The position numbers were made by a program, and so were the translations under genes. This document shows positions 19,022-28,075 of a DNA stretch of 64,000 bases, one piece after another. The notes beneath the pieces were generated by a model. The model worked only from the letters and a program-made list of their open reading frames with translations, had not been told where the DNA came from and did no database searches. Every line of letters begins with the position of its first letter. Positions within the stretch are counted from its first letter, which is position 1. Source of the stretch: Vibrio sp. CDRSL-10 TSBA (GTDB lineage Bacteria > Pseudomonadota > Gammaproteobacteria > Enterobacterales > Vibrionaceae); the NCBI GenBank assembly GCA_039696685.1, contig CP155565.1, positions 372,001 through 436,000 on the forward strand. Reading direction: 5' to 3'.

Positions 19022-19597
19022 ATGATCATGAATGAATTTGAAGCAGCTCAGTGGGATGAAGAAGAAGTCGAAATCGAGGCAATTGGTGTCGAAGTCGATG
19101 AACAACCTATTGAACTCTATAAAGTATTGAAGATTGCCAACGTCGTCAGCGGCGGTGGTGAAGCGAAATACGCGATAGCGGAAGGTTATGTAGCGGTTAA
19201 CGGTGAAATCGAAACCCGCAAGCGCCGTAAGCTGTACGATGGCGACCTGGTGGAGTTTGATCAGGAATACTACCTGGTCATCTGTGATGCACCCGTCACC
19301 GAAGCTGAGCCGAAACCGGTGAAACAGGCAGAGAAGAAAGCGGCACCGGCGGCGAAGAAGAAAGGCAATAACAGCCAGACATCTGCTGACAAGAAAAAGT
19401 CGGCAGACAAAAACAAAGCAGCCAGTAAAAAGGGTGCTCATGCTGGTAAAAAAGGCCAGAACAAAGCCCATCCTTTGTCTCAGTCCGCCAAGCCAAGCAA
19501 AGCGAAAGCGACGCCAGACAAAGCGGCTGCAGACAATAACGCTGACAACACGCCGTCTCAATCAGAAGGCGGTCGCAACGCGATTCGTTTCTTCTGA
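19022..19597 (+). CDS. S4-domain RNA-binding protein with basic tail
   Basis: 191 residues. Residues 30-95 form an S4-like RNA-binding domain resembling YbcJ (IELYKVLKIANVVSGGGEAK, GYVAVNGEIETRKRRKLYDG, DLVEF). Residues 100-190 are a low-complexity Lys/Ala-rich tail (EKKAAPAAKKKG and similar), which may add nonspecific RNA affinity. A second in-frame ATG is at 19028. A terminator follows at 19627. Confidence 0.82.
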   Translation: MIMNEFEAAQWDEEEVEIEAIGVEVDEQPIELYKVLKIANVVSGGGEAKYAIAEGYVAVNGEIETRKRRKLYDGDLVEFDQEYYLVICDAPVTEAEPKPVKQAEKKAAPAAKKKGNNSQTSADKKKSADKNKAASKKGAHAGKKGQNKAHPLSQSAKPSKAKATPDKAAADNNADNTPSQSEGGRNAIRFF

Positions 19598-19626
19598 TCT
19601 CTGGTCTATCGACCGCAGTGCCAGTG

Positions 19627-19652
19627 AAAGGAGCCTTAACGGCTCCTTTTTT
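19627..19652. terminator. Intrinsic terminator
   Basis: AAAGGAGCC (19627-19635) pairs with GGCTCCTTT (19641-19649) across loop TTAAC, followed by a T run. Confidence 0.85.
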
Positions 19653-19679
19653 GTCTCTTACTCCGATGAGCGCCTGAGC

Positions 19680-20844
19680 CTAAAAGATCTCTGCTCCCAG
19701 CCCTACCGCAGGGCAACTGACCTCAACCTCTTCATCTACAGTCTGCATTACACAGCTTTGATCGTCGAGGCGTGAAAAACTGAATGTTGCCCCAAACGTA
19801 TTGTATTCTCGCTGCTCCTGCTCTGATGGAATTGAACCGGTGACGCCTGCTACGGTTGTCGTGGTGGATGTGATTTGATAGTCCGACTTGAAGATGTTCT
19901 CTTTTACCACTGCAGGACCTTGCTGCGGTATTCCACGAATAACCACAGAAGAGCGGTTTGAGGTGCCATAGTCGCCATAGTTGAACCAGTTATGCACCAC
20001 ATGCACATAGTTGCCGCCGTATCCTTCGCTGCCTTTGTGCATGTCGAAACTGATGATAGGCACCGCGGGCGCCGTCCTGCATCACCAGATTATACTGGGC
20101 CAGGTAGCTCTCACCGAGCTTACCTGAACCCGCAATGGCGTGACGGTTGGCGGCGAAAATGTTGCACTGGATAGTGGCGCTGGTGTCGCCGTTTTGTACC
20201 ACCACACCGTAGCCAAGTTCGCTTTTGATATTGTGATGAATATAGTTGTTGTTAACAAAAGCCCGGTTACTCTGTTTCAGCGATACGCCCGCCCAGGGCC
20301 AGCCGTATATTTCATTGTTATCCACCATCACATCGGTCGAATAAGACTCAGCCTGCATCCCGATGGTCTGCTTATCACTGTTACTGACTTGTACCGGGCC
20401 TTCAATGAGCAGCCCTGATACTCGACTGTGACTGGCCAGAGTGATCACCGGGTATTTGTCATCTGAATCTGTTTCGAGCGGCAAAACCACCAGCTTACCC
20501 GGATTGTCGACCTGGCCGCGTTCACCAAACAGCGTCTGGCCGAGACCAAGTGATAAAGCCCCGGATTGGTTCGGAAGATCTATGGTGACTCCGGCAGGGA
20601 TCTTGATGTAGCGATAGCCGGCACTAATCGCTGTTAGCAGATCCGCATAATTGGTGACTGAAATCAGGCTGGAACTGTCTAGCAAGTTCAACGGCTGAAA
20701 GCGGATGCCCAGGGTGCCGCAGGTTTCCCTTGGGGTTGGGGTGGACGCGGTGTTAGTCGATTCTGCCGCAGTGGTCGTGTCATCGGAACAGGCAGTCAGC
20801 AAGGCAAAAAGTAGTGTGTATGCCAGGGTAAAGTGACGTTGCAA
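19680..20844 (-). CDS. Right-handed beta-helix lipoprotein, pectate-lyase-like (frame break at 20046-20050)
   Basis: 387 residues after correction. A lipoprotein signal peptide ends in LLTAC (lipobox Cys19), then a Thr/Ser-rich linker. The body has a parallel beta-helix pattern like polysaccharide lyase family 1: YADLLTAISAGYRYIKIPAG, HSRVSGLLIEG, VDNNEIYGW, FVNNNYIHHN. The frame breaks at 20046-20050 (GAAAC on +). Reading GAAC gives AYHQFDMHKGSEGYGGNYVH. It is probably anchored in the outer membrane. Enzyme activity is not certain, because I cannot confirm the catalytic residues. Confidence 0.72.
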
Positions 20845-21180
20845 AAGTGAACCTCTTTAATGTGGAACTCTATGGTGAAAGCTATTTGGTAATTTAAATG
20901 ACAATATCGATTTTATGATGTGGGGGCGCTGACTGTCTCAGCGCTGTGCGAAACCTTTTTGATCTCGGTTAGTCTCTGATCGCTAGCTATAGTGGTTCTT
21001 TAGAAAAGCAAAGGCGGGAGCATACCATGTTTTATGAAATGACGTTCTGTTAATTGGTGTGAATGTAGGGTAGGCGCTTGAGCAGACGGGGATTGCTCTC
21101 TATCATGCAATAACCCGGCTAAACAGACTGAGCCGGGGTATTGGTGAGTAAAGGGAGATATGCAGGTTAGATGGTTACAC
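20845..21180. other. Intergenic region between the beta-helix gene and nasA
   Basis: 336 bp with no supported gene. Two hairpins occur: GCGCTGA (20926-20932) / TCAGCGC (20938-20944), and the nasA-side hairpin listed separately at 21109. Confidence 0.4.
21109..21142 (-). terminator. Hairpin downstream of nasA
   Basis: AATAACCCGGCT (21109-21120) pairs with AGCCGGGGTATT (21131-21142) with one mismatch, 39 bases after the nasA stop. The T tail is weak. Confidence 0.6.
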
Positions 21181-23670
21181 TCAGGCAACCGTAGGCAGAG
21201 TTAACAGCGTACCGGCCAGTTCATCGCTGAACGGAGACTTGAGCAGTTCGCTCAGGTCATCAACGGGTGCCGGTAATGATTGCGCCCATACATCCAGAGC
21301 TTGTAACACCTGATCCCCACATACGGTCACCCAGCGCTGCTGTGAGCCTGCCGGCCCGCTGTCAAAACTCAGCAGTTGATCGTAGCCGCAGCTAAGCTGA
21401 TCCTTCAGAACCCGGCTTAGTTGATGGGCAGGTAAGTCTGATTCGATATGGTAAACATAACCGTGTTCGATTTTCTGCTTCGCCCAGTACTCCACGCCAT
21501 CTAACGTGACCATAGTCCGTGAAACAAAGCGTGCTGCGCTTTGTAATGCGTATGGAGTAATGCTGACTGCGGTATGTTTAAATTCCGGCTGGCCGGAAAC
21601 CTTATCGGTAAAAGGCGCGATCAGTGCGCACGGCTTACTCTGTTTCGCTGTGGCATTATTCCAGTGAATCGGCATGAATAACTGACCTGGAAGCACTTGT
21701 TCACAAATCTCTGCCCGCGCCAGAGATTGCCCTTGTGCGTTATGAATCTTGACCAGTTGATTGGAGGTAATGCCATAGTAAGCTGCTGTGTACGGATGGA
21801 TCTGCACATAAGGCTGCGTGCGGTGCTCGCCAAGACGAGCCGATAAACCGGTCCTGGACATGGTGTGCCAGTGATCGCGGGTACGGCCGCTGTTGAGCAA
21901 TAACGGAAATTGGCTGCTGGTCGCATCATGCGGCGCTTTGTGACGGGTCGCGATAAAGTTGGCTTTACCATCAGGGGTATAAAAGCGGCCCTCGGTCAGC
22001 AGACGCTGGTTAACTACCTCAGTTTGAAGTTCAGTCACCGGCCATTGCTGAGGCGTCAGGCGGCTGTAGCCCTGGTCATCGAGTTGAGTCAGGCCAATCA
22101 GAGTGAAATCACGCTCGCCGCTGAGATTGCCAAGCGTAGACAACCTGGCGTATTCGGCAAACACTTCGCCCTCGTGACGGTAATTGAATTGCTGCGCGTA
22201 GCCCATTTTGCTCGCGACCTGGCTGATGATCCACCAATCCGGCTTAGCCATACCGGGGCTTGGCATAACACGGCGCTGGCGTGAGATCCTGCGCTCTGAA
22301 TTGGTCACCGTGCCGGATTTTTCGCTCCAGCCCTGAGCCGGTAGAACTAAATCTGCCATGCGTGTTGTTTCGGTATCGGCGATACAATCAGACACCACCA
22401 CAAACGGACAGGTTTGCAGTGCCTGGCGGATCTTATCGCTGTCCGGCAGGCTGACCATAGGGTTGGTCGCCATAATCCACACCGCTTTAATTTTGCCCTC
22501 AGCCATCGCATCAAACAGCTCCACCGCTTTCAGGCCGGGTTTTGTTGCCAGGTTGTCGGTGTGCCAGAAATCGCTGATTAACTGATGGTGCTGCGGGTTA
22601 TCAAATTCCATGTGAGAGGCCAGGGTATTGGCCAGTGCGCCGACTTCACGCCCGCCCATGGCATTGGGTTGTCCGGTCACGGAAAAAGGACCACAGCCCG
22701 GATAGCCGATCTTACCACTCGCCAGATGACAGTTAATGATGCTGTTGACTTTGTCTGAACCGATACTCGACTGATTGACGCCCTGAGAATAGATGGTGAC
22801 TACTTTCTGCTGAGTAGCAAAGGCGCGATAGAACTCGTCGAGCTGCTGATGCGAAAGCCCGGTAATCTCTGCGACATCCGCTTGTGCACGGGCCACTTGC
22901 AGCGCTTGCCCAAAACCTTGGGTGTGCGCCTTGATATAAGCCTCATCGAGATGCTGGTGCTGGTCGAGATAAGTCAGCAAGCCATTAAACAGCGCCACGT
23001 CTGAACCGGAATGTAATCCCAGATGCTGATCGGCAATGTCACAGCTGTCTGTTTTACGCGGATCGATCACGACAACTTTAAGTTCGGGATTGCTCTGTTT
23101 GGCAGCACGTAAACGCTGGAACAGCACCGGGTGACACCAGGCCAGATTAGAACCGACCAAGACCACCATCTCGGCCAGTTCAAGATCTTCATAACAGACG
23201 GGGACGGTATCTGAGCCGAACGCACGTTTGTGGCCAACCACGGAGGAGGCCATACAGAGGCGTGAGTTACTGTCGATGTTAGCGCTGCCAATGAATCCCT
23301 TCATCAGTTTGTTGGCGACGTAATAATCTTCGGTCAGCAACTGACCGGAGACGTAAAAAGCGACAGAGTCCGCTCCGTATTCACGGATAGCCTGGCTGAA
23401 CTTATCGGCGATTAAATCAGTGGCGCCGTTCCAGTCGAGGGCTTGTGGCTGGTCATTGGGATTAAGGGTCGGTGTCAGCAGACGTCCGTCAGTAATAATC
23501 GTATCGCCCAGGGCTATGCCTTTAGTACACAACTTACCGTAATTGGACGGGTGGCTTTTATCACCTCTGATCTCCAATTCACCGCTGAGCTTGGGTCTCG
23601 CTTCGACACCACAGCCCACACCACAATACGCACACGTTGTCTTAATCCATCCATCATTCTCACGTGACAT
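21181..23670 (-). CDS. nasA: Assimilatory nitrate reductase, large molybdopterin subunit
   Basis: 829 residues. The N-terminal [4Fe-4S] motif is CAYCGVGCG with the last Cys in GKLCTKG. The molybdopterin domain follows, with RLCMASSVVGHKRAFGSD, GSNLAWCHPVLFQR and GQPNAMGGREVG (Asn-Ala-Met-Gly), then a molydopterin-dinucleotide-binding domain with LLLNSGRTRDHWHTM. It has no signal peptide, so it is the cytoplasmic assimilatory enzyme that reduces nitrate to nitrite. It is divergent from cobA-nirBD, which reduces the nitrite to ammonium. A C-terminal extension of about 100 residues lacks a BFD-type cysteine cluster. Confidence 0.92.
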   Translation of the reverse strand: MSRENDGWIKTTCAYCGVGCGVEARPKLSGELEIRGDKSHPSNYGKLCTKGIALGDTIITDGRLLTPTLNPNDQPQALDWNGATDLIADKFSQAIREYGADSVAFYVSGQLLTEDYYVANKLMKGFIGSANIDSNSRLCMASSVVGHKRAFGSDTVPVCYEDLELAEMVVLVGSNLAWCHPVLFQRLRAAKQSNPELKVVVIDPRKTDSCDIADQHLGLHSGSDVALFNGLLTYLDQHQHLDEAYIKAHTQGFGQALQVARAQADVAEITGLSHQQLDEFYRAFATQQKVVTIYSQGVNQSSIGSDKVNSIINCHLASGKIGYPGCGPFSVTGQPNAMGGREVGALANTLASHMEFDNPQHHQLISDFWHTDNLATKPGLKAVELFDAMAEGKIKAVWIMATNPMVSLPDSDKIRQALQTCPFVVVSDCIADTETTRMADLVLPAQGWSEKSGTVTNSERRISRQRRVMPSPGMAKPDWWIISQVASKMGYAQQFNYRHEGEVFAEYARLSTLGNLSGERDFTLIGLTQLDDQGYSRLTPQQWPVTELQTEVVNQRLLTEGRFYTPDGKANFIATRHKAPHDATSSQFPLLLNSGRTRDHWHTMSRTGLSARLGEHRTQPYVQIHPYTAAYYGITSNQLVKIHNAQGQSLARAEICEQVLPGQLFMPIHWNNATAKQSKPCALIAPFTDKVSGQPEFKHTAVSITPYALQSAARFVSRTMVTLDGVEYWAKQKIEHGYVYHIESDLPAHQLSRVLKDQLSCGYDQLLSFDSGPAGSQQRWVTVCGDQVLQALDVWAQSLPAPVDDLSELLKSPFSDELAGTLLTLPTVA

Positions 23671-23715
23671 GCAGATGCTCCCTATTCTAATTTATTTCCT
23701 TTATTTGTATTGGGT

Positions 23716-23730
23716 GCAATAAATAAACCA
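23716..23730 (-). promoter_or_regulatory. Sigma-54 promoter of nasA
   Basis: Read on the minus strand, TGGTTTATTTATTGC has the invariant GG-N10-GC spacing of -24/-12 promoters and a TTGC -12 element. It lies 46 bases before the nasA start. Confidence 0.6.
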
Positions 23731-23793
23731 GAATCTATAAAATCAATATAAATAAATTTAAATAAAATAAAAACAGTAAGTTATATGTTGGTA

Positions 23794-23809
23794 TACCACC
23801 AAAGTGGTA
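23794..23809. promoter_or_regulatory. NarL/NarP-like 7-2-7 palindrome
   Basis: TACCACCAAAGTGGTA is a perfect dyad with the geometry of NarP/NarL sites (TACYYMT-N2-AKRRGTA), though several positions differ. A second dyad, TACCCTTTGGAGGTA, is at 23828-23842. Both lie between the divergent nasA and cobA promoters. Confidence 0.45.
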
Positions 23810-24007
23810 GGTGTGATTTTTAGGTATTACCCTTTGGAGGTATAGGTATTGCACCACTCAAGAATTAAATGCACCGTGAGTGCTCATAAAATAACAATAT
23901 TACTTTTGTTGCTGGGTGTTTTTAGTCCGAGATTCTGACTTGTTGTTTAAATTATATATTTGAAAAATATATTAAAAATAAAATATTTTCAGACGTCTTT
24001 TAAAGTT

Positions 24008-24022
24008 TGGCACTCAACTTGC
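24008..24022 (+). promoter_or_regulatory. Sigma-54 promoter of cobA-nirBD
   Basis: TGGCACTCAACTTGC matches the -24/-12 consensus exactly at TGGCAC and TTGC with GG-N10-GC spacing. It is 46 bases before the cobA ATG. TGCACCA and TGCACCG half-sites near 23853 and 23869 could bind NtrC. Confidence 0.78.
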
Positions 24023-24067
24023 CTTGTTCGATTTAGCAAAAATCATTTTCAGTGCAGGGAGCCAACC

Positions 24068-24901
24068 ATGAAGTCAGACATGAAAACAATGCTCAGCAGT
24101 ACAGCTCTTAACGCTACAGGCGTCGTCACCTTAGTTGGTGCGGGACCGGGTGACCCGGATCTGCTGACGGTCAAAGCGCTACGAGCGATTCAAAATGCGC
24201 GCTTTATTGTGTTTGATAATCTGGTCAGTGCCGACATCCGTGCGCTGTTTCCGGCTGAGGCGAAAATGCTTTATGTCGGTAAAGCCAAAGGCCATCACAG
24301 TGCCACTCAGGATGAAATCAACCAGATTCTGGCTAAATACGCTCAGTCCGGAGTCGACATTGTGCGGGTGAAAGGTGGTGACGGATTTGTATTTGGTCGT
24401 GGTGGTGAGGAGATGCTCTACCTGACTAAGAAGGGCATTAAAGTTGACGTGATTCCCGGTATTACTGCCGCATCAGGCTGCACGACTTACGCCAATATTC
24501 CTCTGACCCATCGCGGACTGGCGCAGGGCTGCACTTTTATTACCGCTCACGCTGACAAACAGTTATCGGTTAACTGGTCTGCGCTGGCGCAGCTTAATCA
24601 GACGTTAGTGATTTATATGGGATTGAGTAAAACCGATCTTATCAGTGCGGAACTGATGGCTCATGGCATGAGCAGTGATACCCCGGTGGCCATGATTGAG
24701 AACGGTTGTACCGCGCAGCAGCGCGTATTTACCGGTGTTCTGAGCGAGCTTAGCCAGATCAAGACTCAGCATGAGATTCAGTCTCCGGCACTGATTGTGA
24801 TTGGCGAGGTGGTAAGTGTTGCCAACCAAATGGAATGGTTACAGCAACTTTCTCAGCGCGCACAGGCGAGCGAGCATCAAGCGTTCAGATTAACCGCTTA
24901 A
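24068..24901 (+). CDS. cobA: Uroporphyrinogen-III C-methyltransferase (siroheme synthesis)
   Basis: 277 residues of the SUMT family. Motifs are VTLVGAGPGDPDLLTVKAL, RVKGGDGFVFGRGGEE, the SAM-pocket VIPGITAASG and PLTHRGLAQG. It methylates uroporphyrinogen III twice to precorrin-2, the precursor of the siroheme in nitrite reductase, which explains its place before nirB. The frame is open upstream to 23960, but ATG 24068 follows a GCAGGGA ribosome site and lies downstream of the sigma-54 promoter. Confidence 0.92.
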   Translation: MKSDMKTMLSSTALNATGVVTLVGAGPGDPDLLTVKALRAIQNARFIVFDNLVSADIRALFPAEAKMLYVGKAKGHHSATQDEINQILAKYAQSGVDIVRVKGGDGFVFGRGGEEMLYLTKKGIKVDVIPGITAASGCTTYANIPLTHRGLAQGCTFITAHADKQLSVNWSALAQLNQTLVIYMGLSKTDLISAELMAHGMSSDTPVAMIENGCTAQQRVFTGVLSELSQIKTQHEIQSPALIVIGEVVSVANQMEWLQQLSQRAQASEHQAFRLTA

Positions 24902-25002
24902 TTCAATTTTACTGCGTGCCAGCAAGTGGCGCAGGACAGGAAAACAGGCTCAACAGACCAAACAAGAGTCGTAGAGACAAATTTACATTAGGGAAGATTA
25001 CT

Positions 25003-27552
25003 ATGAGTAAGCAAAGAATCGTGGTGGTAGGCAACGGTATGGTCGGCCACAAATTTATCGACACTTTGATCCAGAGTCAGCGTGATGATGTGGAGATCAT
25101 TACTTTTTCCGAAGAGTCTCGTCTCGCGTATGACCGCGTACAATTGACCTCTTATTTTACCGGTAAAACGGCACAGGATCTGGCGCTGACCGATGAGGCT
25201 TACTACCAGAGCAACGGCGTGAAATACGTGGTCAACGAGAAAGTGGTGCAGGTCAATACCGCTGACAAGCAGGTGGTTACCGCCAGCGGCCGCGTTGAAG
25301 CGTACGACAAACTTGTGTTGGCGACTGGTTCTTATCCTTTTGTGCCGCCGATCCCGGGCAATGATCACGAACACTGCTTTGTTTACCGCACCCTGGAAGA
25401 TCTGGATGCGATTGAGCTGTCGAGCAAGCAGAGCAAAACCGGTGTGGTGATTGGCGGCGGTTTGCTGGGTCTGGAAGCGGCTAACGCGATCAAAAACCTT
25501 GGTCTGGAAACGCATGTGGTTGAGTTTGCCCCGCGTCTGATGGCAGTGCAGCTGGAAGAGGGGGGCGGTGCGCTGCTGCGCCGTAAAATAGAAGCCATGG
25601 GTGTATTCGTACACACGGAAAAAGCGACCAGTGAAATCGTGGCCGGTGAAGAGGCTCGCTACCGGATGAACTTTGCAGACGGCAGTCATCTGGAAACCGA
25701 CATGATTGTATTTTCTGCCGGTATTCGTCCGCAGGATGAGCTGGCACGCAGCTCCGATATCACGCTGGGTGAACGCGGCGGGATTGTTATCAACAGCTAC
25801 TGCCAGACCAACCATAAAGATGTGTATGCGATTGGTGAATGTGCACTGTGGCAAAACCAGATTTTTGGTCTGGTTGCGCCTGGTTATCAAATGGCGAAAG
25901 TGGCCGCCAAACACATTCTGGACAAGGACTCTGAGCTGGCATTCACCGGCGCGGATATGAGCACCAAACTCAAACTACTCGGTGTAGACGTGGCCAGCAT
26001 CGGTGAAGTGCATGGTCGCACCGAAGGCGCTCAGTCTTATACCTACAGTGATGAAATTGACCAGGTTTATAAGCGTTTGATCGTTTCTGCTGACGGCAAA
26101 CGTATCGTCGGCGCTGTGCTGGTCGGCGATGCCGAGGCCTACGGCACCTTACTGCAACTTAAACAAAACGACATGCCGTTGCCTGCCAATCCGTCGGTAC
26201 TGATTCTGCCAAATGCGGTCGAGGATGACACGGCGGCAACCGGAATTGATGCGCTGCCTGATACCGCTGTGATCTGTTCGTGCTTTGATGTGACCAAAGG
26301 CGACATTAAACAAGCGGTTGCCAGTGGCTGCACCACCATGGCCGCGTTAAAAGAAAGCACCAATGCTTCAACCGGCTGTGGTGGTTGTTCTGCCCTGGCA
26401 AAACAAGTGCTGGACAGCGAACTGCTCAGCCTGGGCGTGGAAGTTAATAATGACTTGTGTGAGCACTTTGCTTATTCCCGTCAGGAGCTGAGCGATTTGG
26501 TGCGGGTGAATCAGATTAAGACCTTTGATGAACTGTTGAGCCAATACGGCACTGGTCATGGTTGTGAAATCTGTAAACCGGCCGCGGGCTCGATTCTGGC
26601 CTCGTTCTGGAATGACTACATTCTGGAAAACCAGCACATGGAGCTGCAGGACACCAATGATATCTATCTCGGCAACATGCAAAAAGATGGTACCTATTCA
26701 GTGGTTCCGCGTATCGCCGGCGGTGAGATCACTCCGGACAAACTGATTGTGCTGGGTGAAGTGGCTAAACAGTATGACCTGTATACCAAGATCACTGGTG
26801 GTCAGCGTATTGACCTGTTCGGTGCGCAGCTGAACGATCTGCCGCAGATCTGGAAACAGCTGGTGGACGCGGGATTTGAGACCGGTCATGCCTACGGGAA
26901 ATCGGTACGTACAGTGAAATCCTGTGTCGGCAGCACCTGGTGTCGCTATGGCGTCGGTAACAGTGTCGGTTTCGCGATTGATATTGAAAACCGCTACAAA
27001 GGCCTGCGCTCACCACACAAACTCAAGTTTGCGGTGTCCGGCTGTACCCGTGAGTGTGCGGAAGCGCAGTCGAAAGATATCGGTGTGATCGCAACCGAGA
27101 ACGGCTGGAACCTGTATGTGTGCGGTAACGGCGGTATGCGCCCGCGTCACGCTGACCTGTTCGCGACCGACCTTGATGATCAGACCCTGATCCAGTACGT
27201 CGACCGTATTCTGATGTTCTACATTCGTACCGCCGACCGCCTGCAACGCACCTCAGTGTGGATGGAAAATCTCGATGGTGGTCTGGAGTACCTCAAGCAG
27301 GTAGTGATTGAAGACAAGCTGGGCATCTGTGACGAACTGGAACAGGCCATGGCCGCAAACATCGCTAAATATCAGTGTGAGTGGAAAACCACACTGGAGT
27401 CGCCAGAGAAACTGAAGCGTTTCAATCACTTCATCAACAGCGATCAGCGTGATGAGCGTCTGCAGTTTGTCTCGGTGCGTGAGCAGCGATTCCCCAAAGC
27501 GGTAAAGGCGGACAAGCGCCAGCAGCAGATTGATATCGTGGAAGTGGAATAG
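25003..27552 (+). CDS. nirB: NADH-dependent nitrite reductase, large subunit
   Basis: 849 residues. An FAD/NADH-binding domain (VVVGNGMVGHKF at residue 6, VVIGGGLLGLEAA at about 148) is followed by a BFD-like [2Fe-2S] domain (CSCFDV at about 424, CGGC at about 460). The sulfite/nitrite-reductase domain binds siroheme and [4Fe-4S] through CVGSTWC (about 642) and GCTRECAEAQ (about 677). It reduces nitrite to ammonium in the cytoplasm. ATG 25003 begins the conserved domain; the frame is open further upstream into cobA. The 3' end lies in a short tandem repeat. Confidence 0.94.
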   Translation: MSKQRIVVVGNGMVGHKFIDTLIQSQRDDVEIITFSEESRLAYDRVQLTSYFTGKTAQDLALTDEAYYQSNGVKYVVNEKVVQVNTADKQVVTASGRVEAYDKLVLATGSYPFVPPIPGNDHEHCFVYRTLEDLDAIELSSKQSKTGVVIGGGLLGLEAANAIKNLGLETHVVEFAPRLMAVQLEEGGGALLRRKIEAMGVFVHTEKATSEIVAGEEARYRMNFADGSHLETDMIVFSAGIRPQDELARSSDITLGERGGIVINSYCQTNHKDVYAIGECALWQNQIFGLVAPGYQMAKVAAKHILDKDSELAFTGADMSTKLKLLGVDVASIGEVHGRTEGAQSYTYSDEIDQVYKRLIVSADGKRIVGAVLVGDAEAYGTLLQLKQNDMPLPANPSVLILPNAVEDDTAATGIDALPDTAVICSCFDVTKGDIKQAVASGCTTMAALKESTNASTGCGGCSALAKQVLDSELLSLGVEVNNDLCEHFAYSRQELSDLVRVNQIKTFDELLSQYGTGHGCEICKPAAGSILASFWNDYILENQHMELQDTNDIYLGNMQKDGTYSVVPRIAGGEITPDKLIVLGEVAKQYDLYTKITGGQRIDLFGAQLNDLPQIWKQLVDAGFETGHAYGKSVRTVKSCVGSTWCRYGVGNSVGFAIDIENRYKGLRSPHKLKFAVSGCTRECAEAQSKDIGVIATENGWNLYVCGNGGMRPRHADLFATDLDDQTLIQYVDRILMFYIRTADRLQRTSVWMENLDGGLEYLKQVVIEDKLGICDELEQAMAANIAKYQCEWKTTLESPEKLKRFNHFINSDQRDERLQFVSVREQRFPKAVKADKRQQQIDIVEVE

Positions 27553-27606
27553 TTACAACTTGAAAGTGAAATAACCCACAACGTGGAAGTGGAATAACCC
27601 ACAACG
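27539..27606. repeat. Three tandem copies of a 22-23-bp unit at the nirB 3' end
   Basis: Units begin at 27539, 27561 and 27584, each like TGGAAGTGGAATAACCCACA. The first carries the last nirB codons and its stop. The next two repeat the same coding-plus-stop sequence downstream. Confidence 0.8.
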
Positions 27607-27658
27607 GCCACGGACTTATTCAACAGTTATAAATTGAGCAATTAACAGGAGAAGGGCA

Positions 27659-28003
27659 ATGGAAAACTGGATAACCATTTGTCAGGCAGAAGACTTGGTA
27701 CCTAACGTCGGCGTATGTGCACTGGTGGGCGGGGAGCAGGTGGCGATCTTCAGTTGTCAGCGCAGCGGTCAGTTGTACGCCGTATCCAACTTTGATCCGA
27801 TTGGCCAGGCGAATGTGATGTCGCGCGGCATGATGGGGTCGCTTGGCGGTGAACCTTATGTGGCGTCACCCCTGTACAAGCAACATTTTCATCTGCTGAG
27901 CGGTGAGTGCCTGGAAGATGGCCAATACCGCCTGAAAACCTATCCGGTTCGTCAGCAGGATGGCGTCGTTCAAGTGCTCGCATCACTGGCCAATGCGGCC
28001 TGA
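27659..28003 (+). CDS. nirD: Nitrite reductase small subunit NirD
   Basis: 114 residues with a Rieske-like fold that lacks the cluster ligands, as is normal for NirD (VGVCALVGGEQVAIF, VASPLYKQHFHLLSGECLED). It partners NirB. It lies 106 bases after nirB with an AGGAGAAGGG ribosome site. Confidence 0.9.
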   Translation: MENWITICQAEDLVPNVGVCALVGGEQVAIFSCQRSGQLYAVSNFDPIGQANVMSRGMMGSLGGEPYVASPLYKQHFHLLSGECLEDGQYRLKTYPVRQQDGVVQVLASLANAA

Positions 28004-28075
28004 TCGTAAAGCTTCCACACCGCTGCAGTGACGCGGCGGTTGGAATCTCTTTGAATTGATTAAAAGGATTGAATC

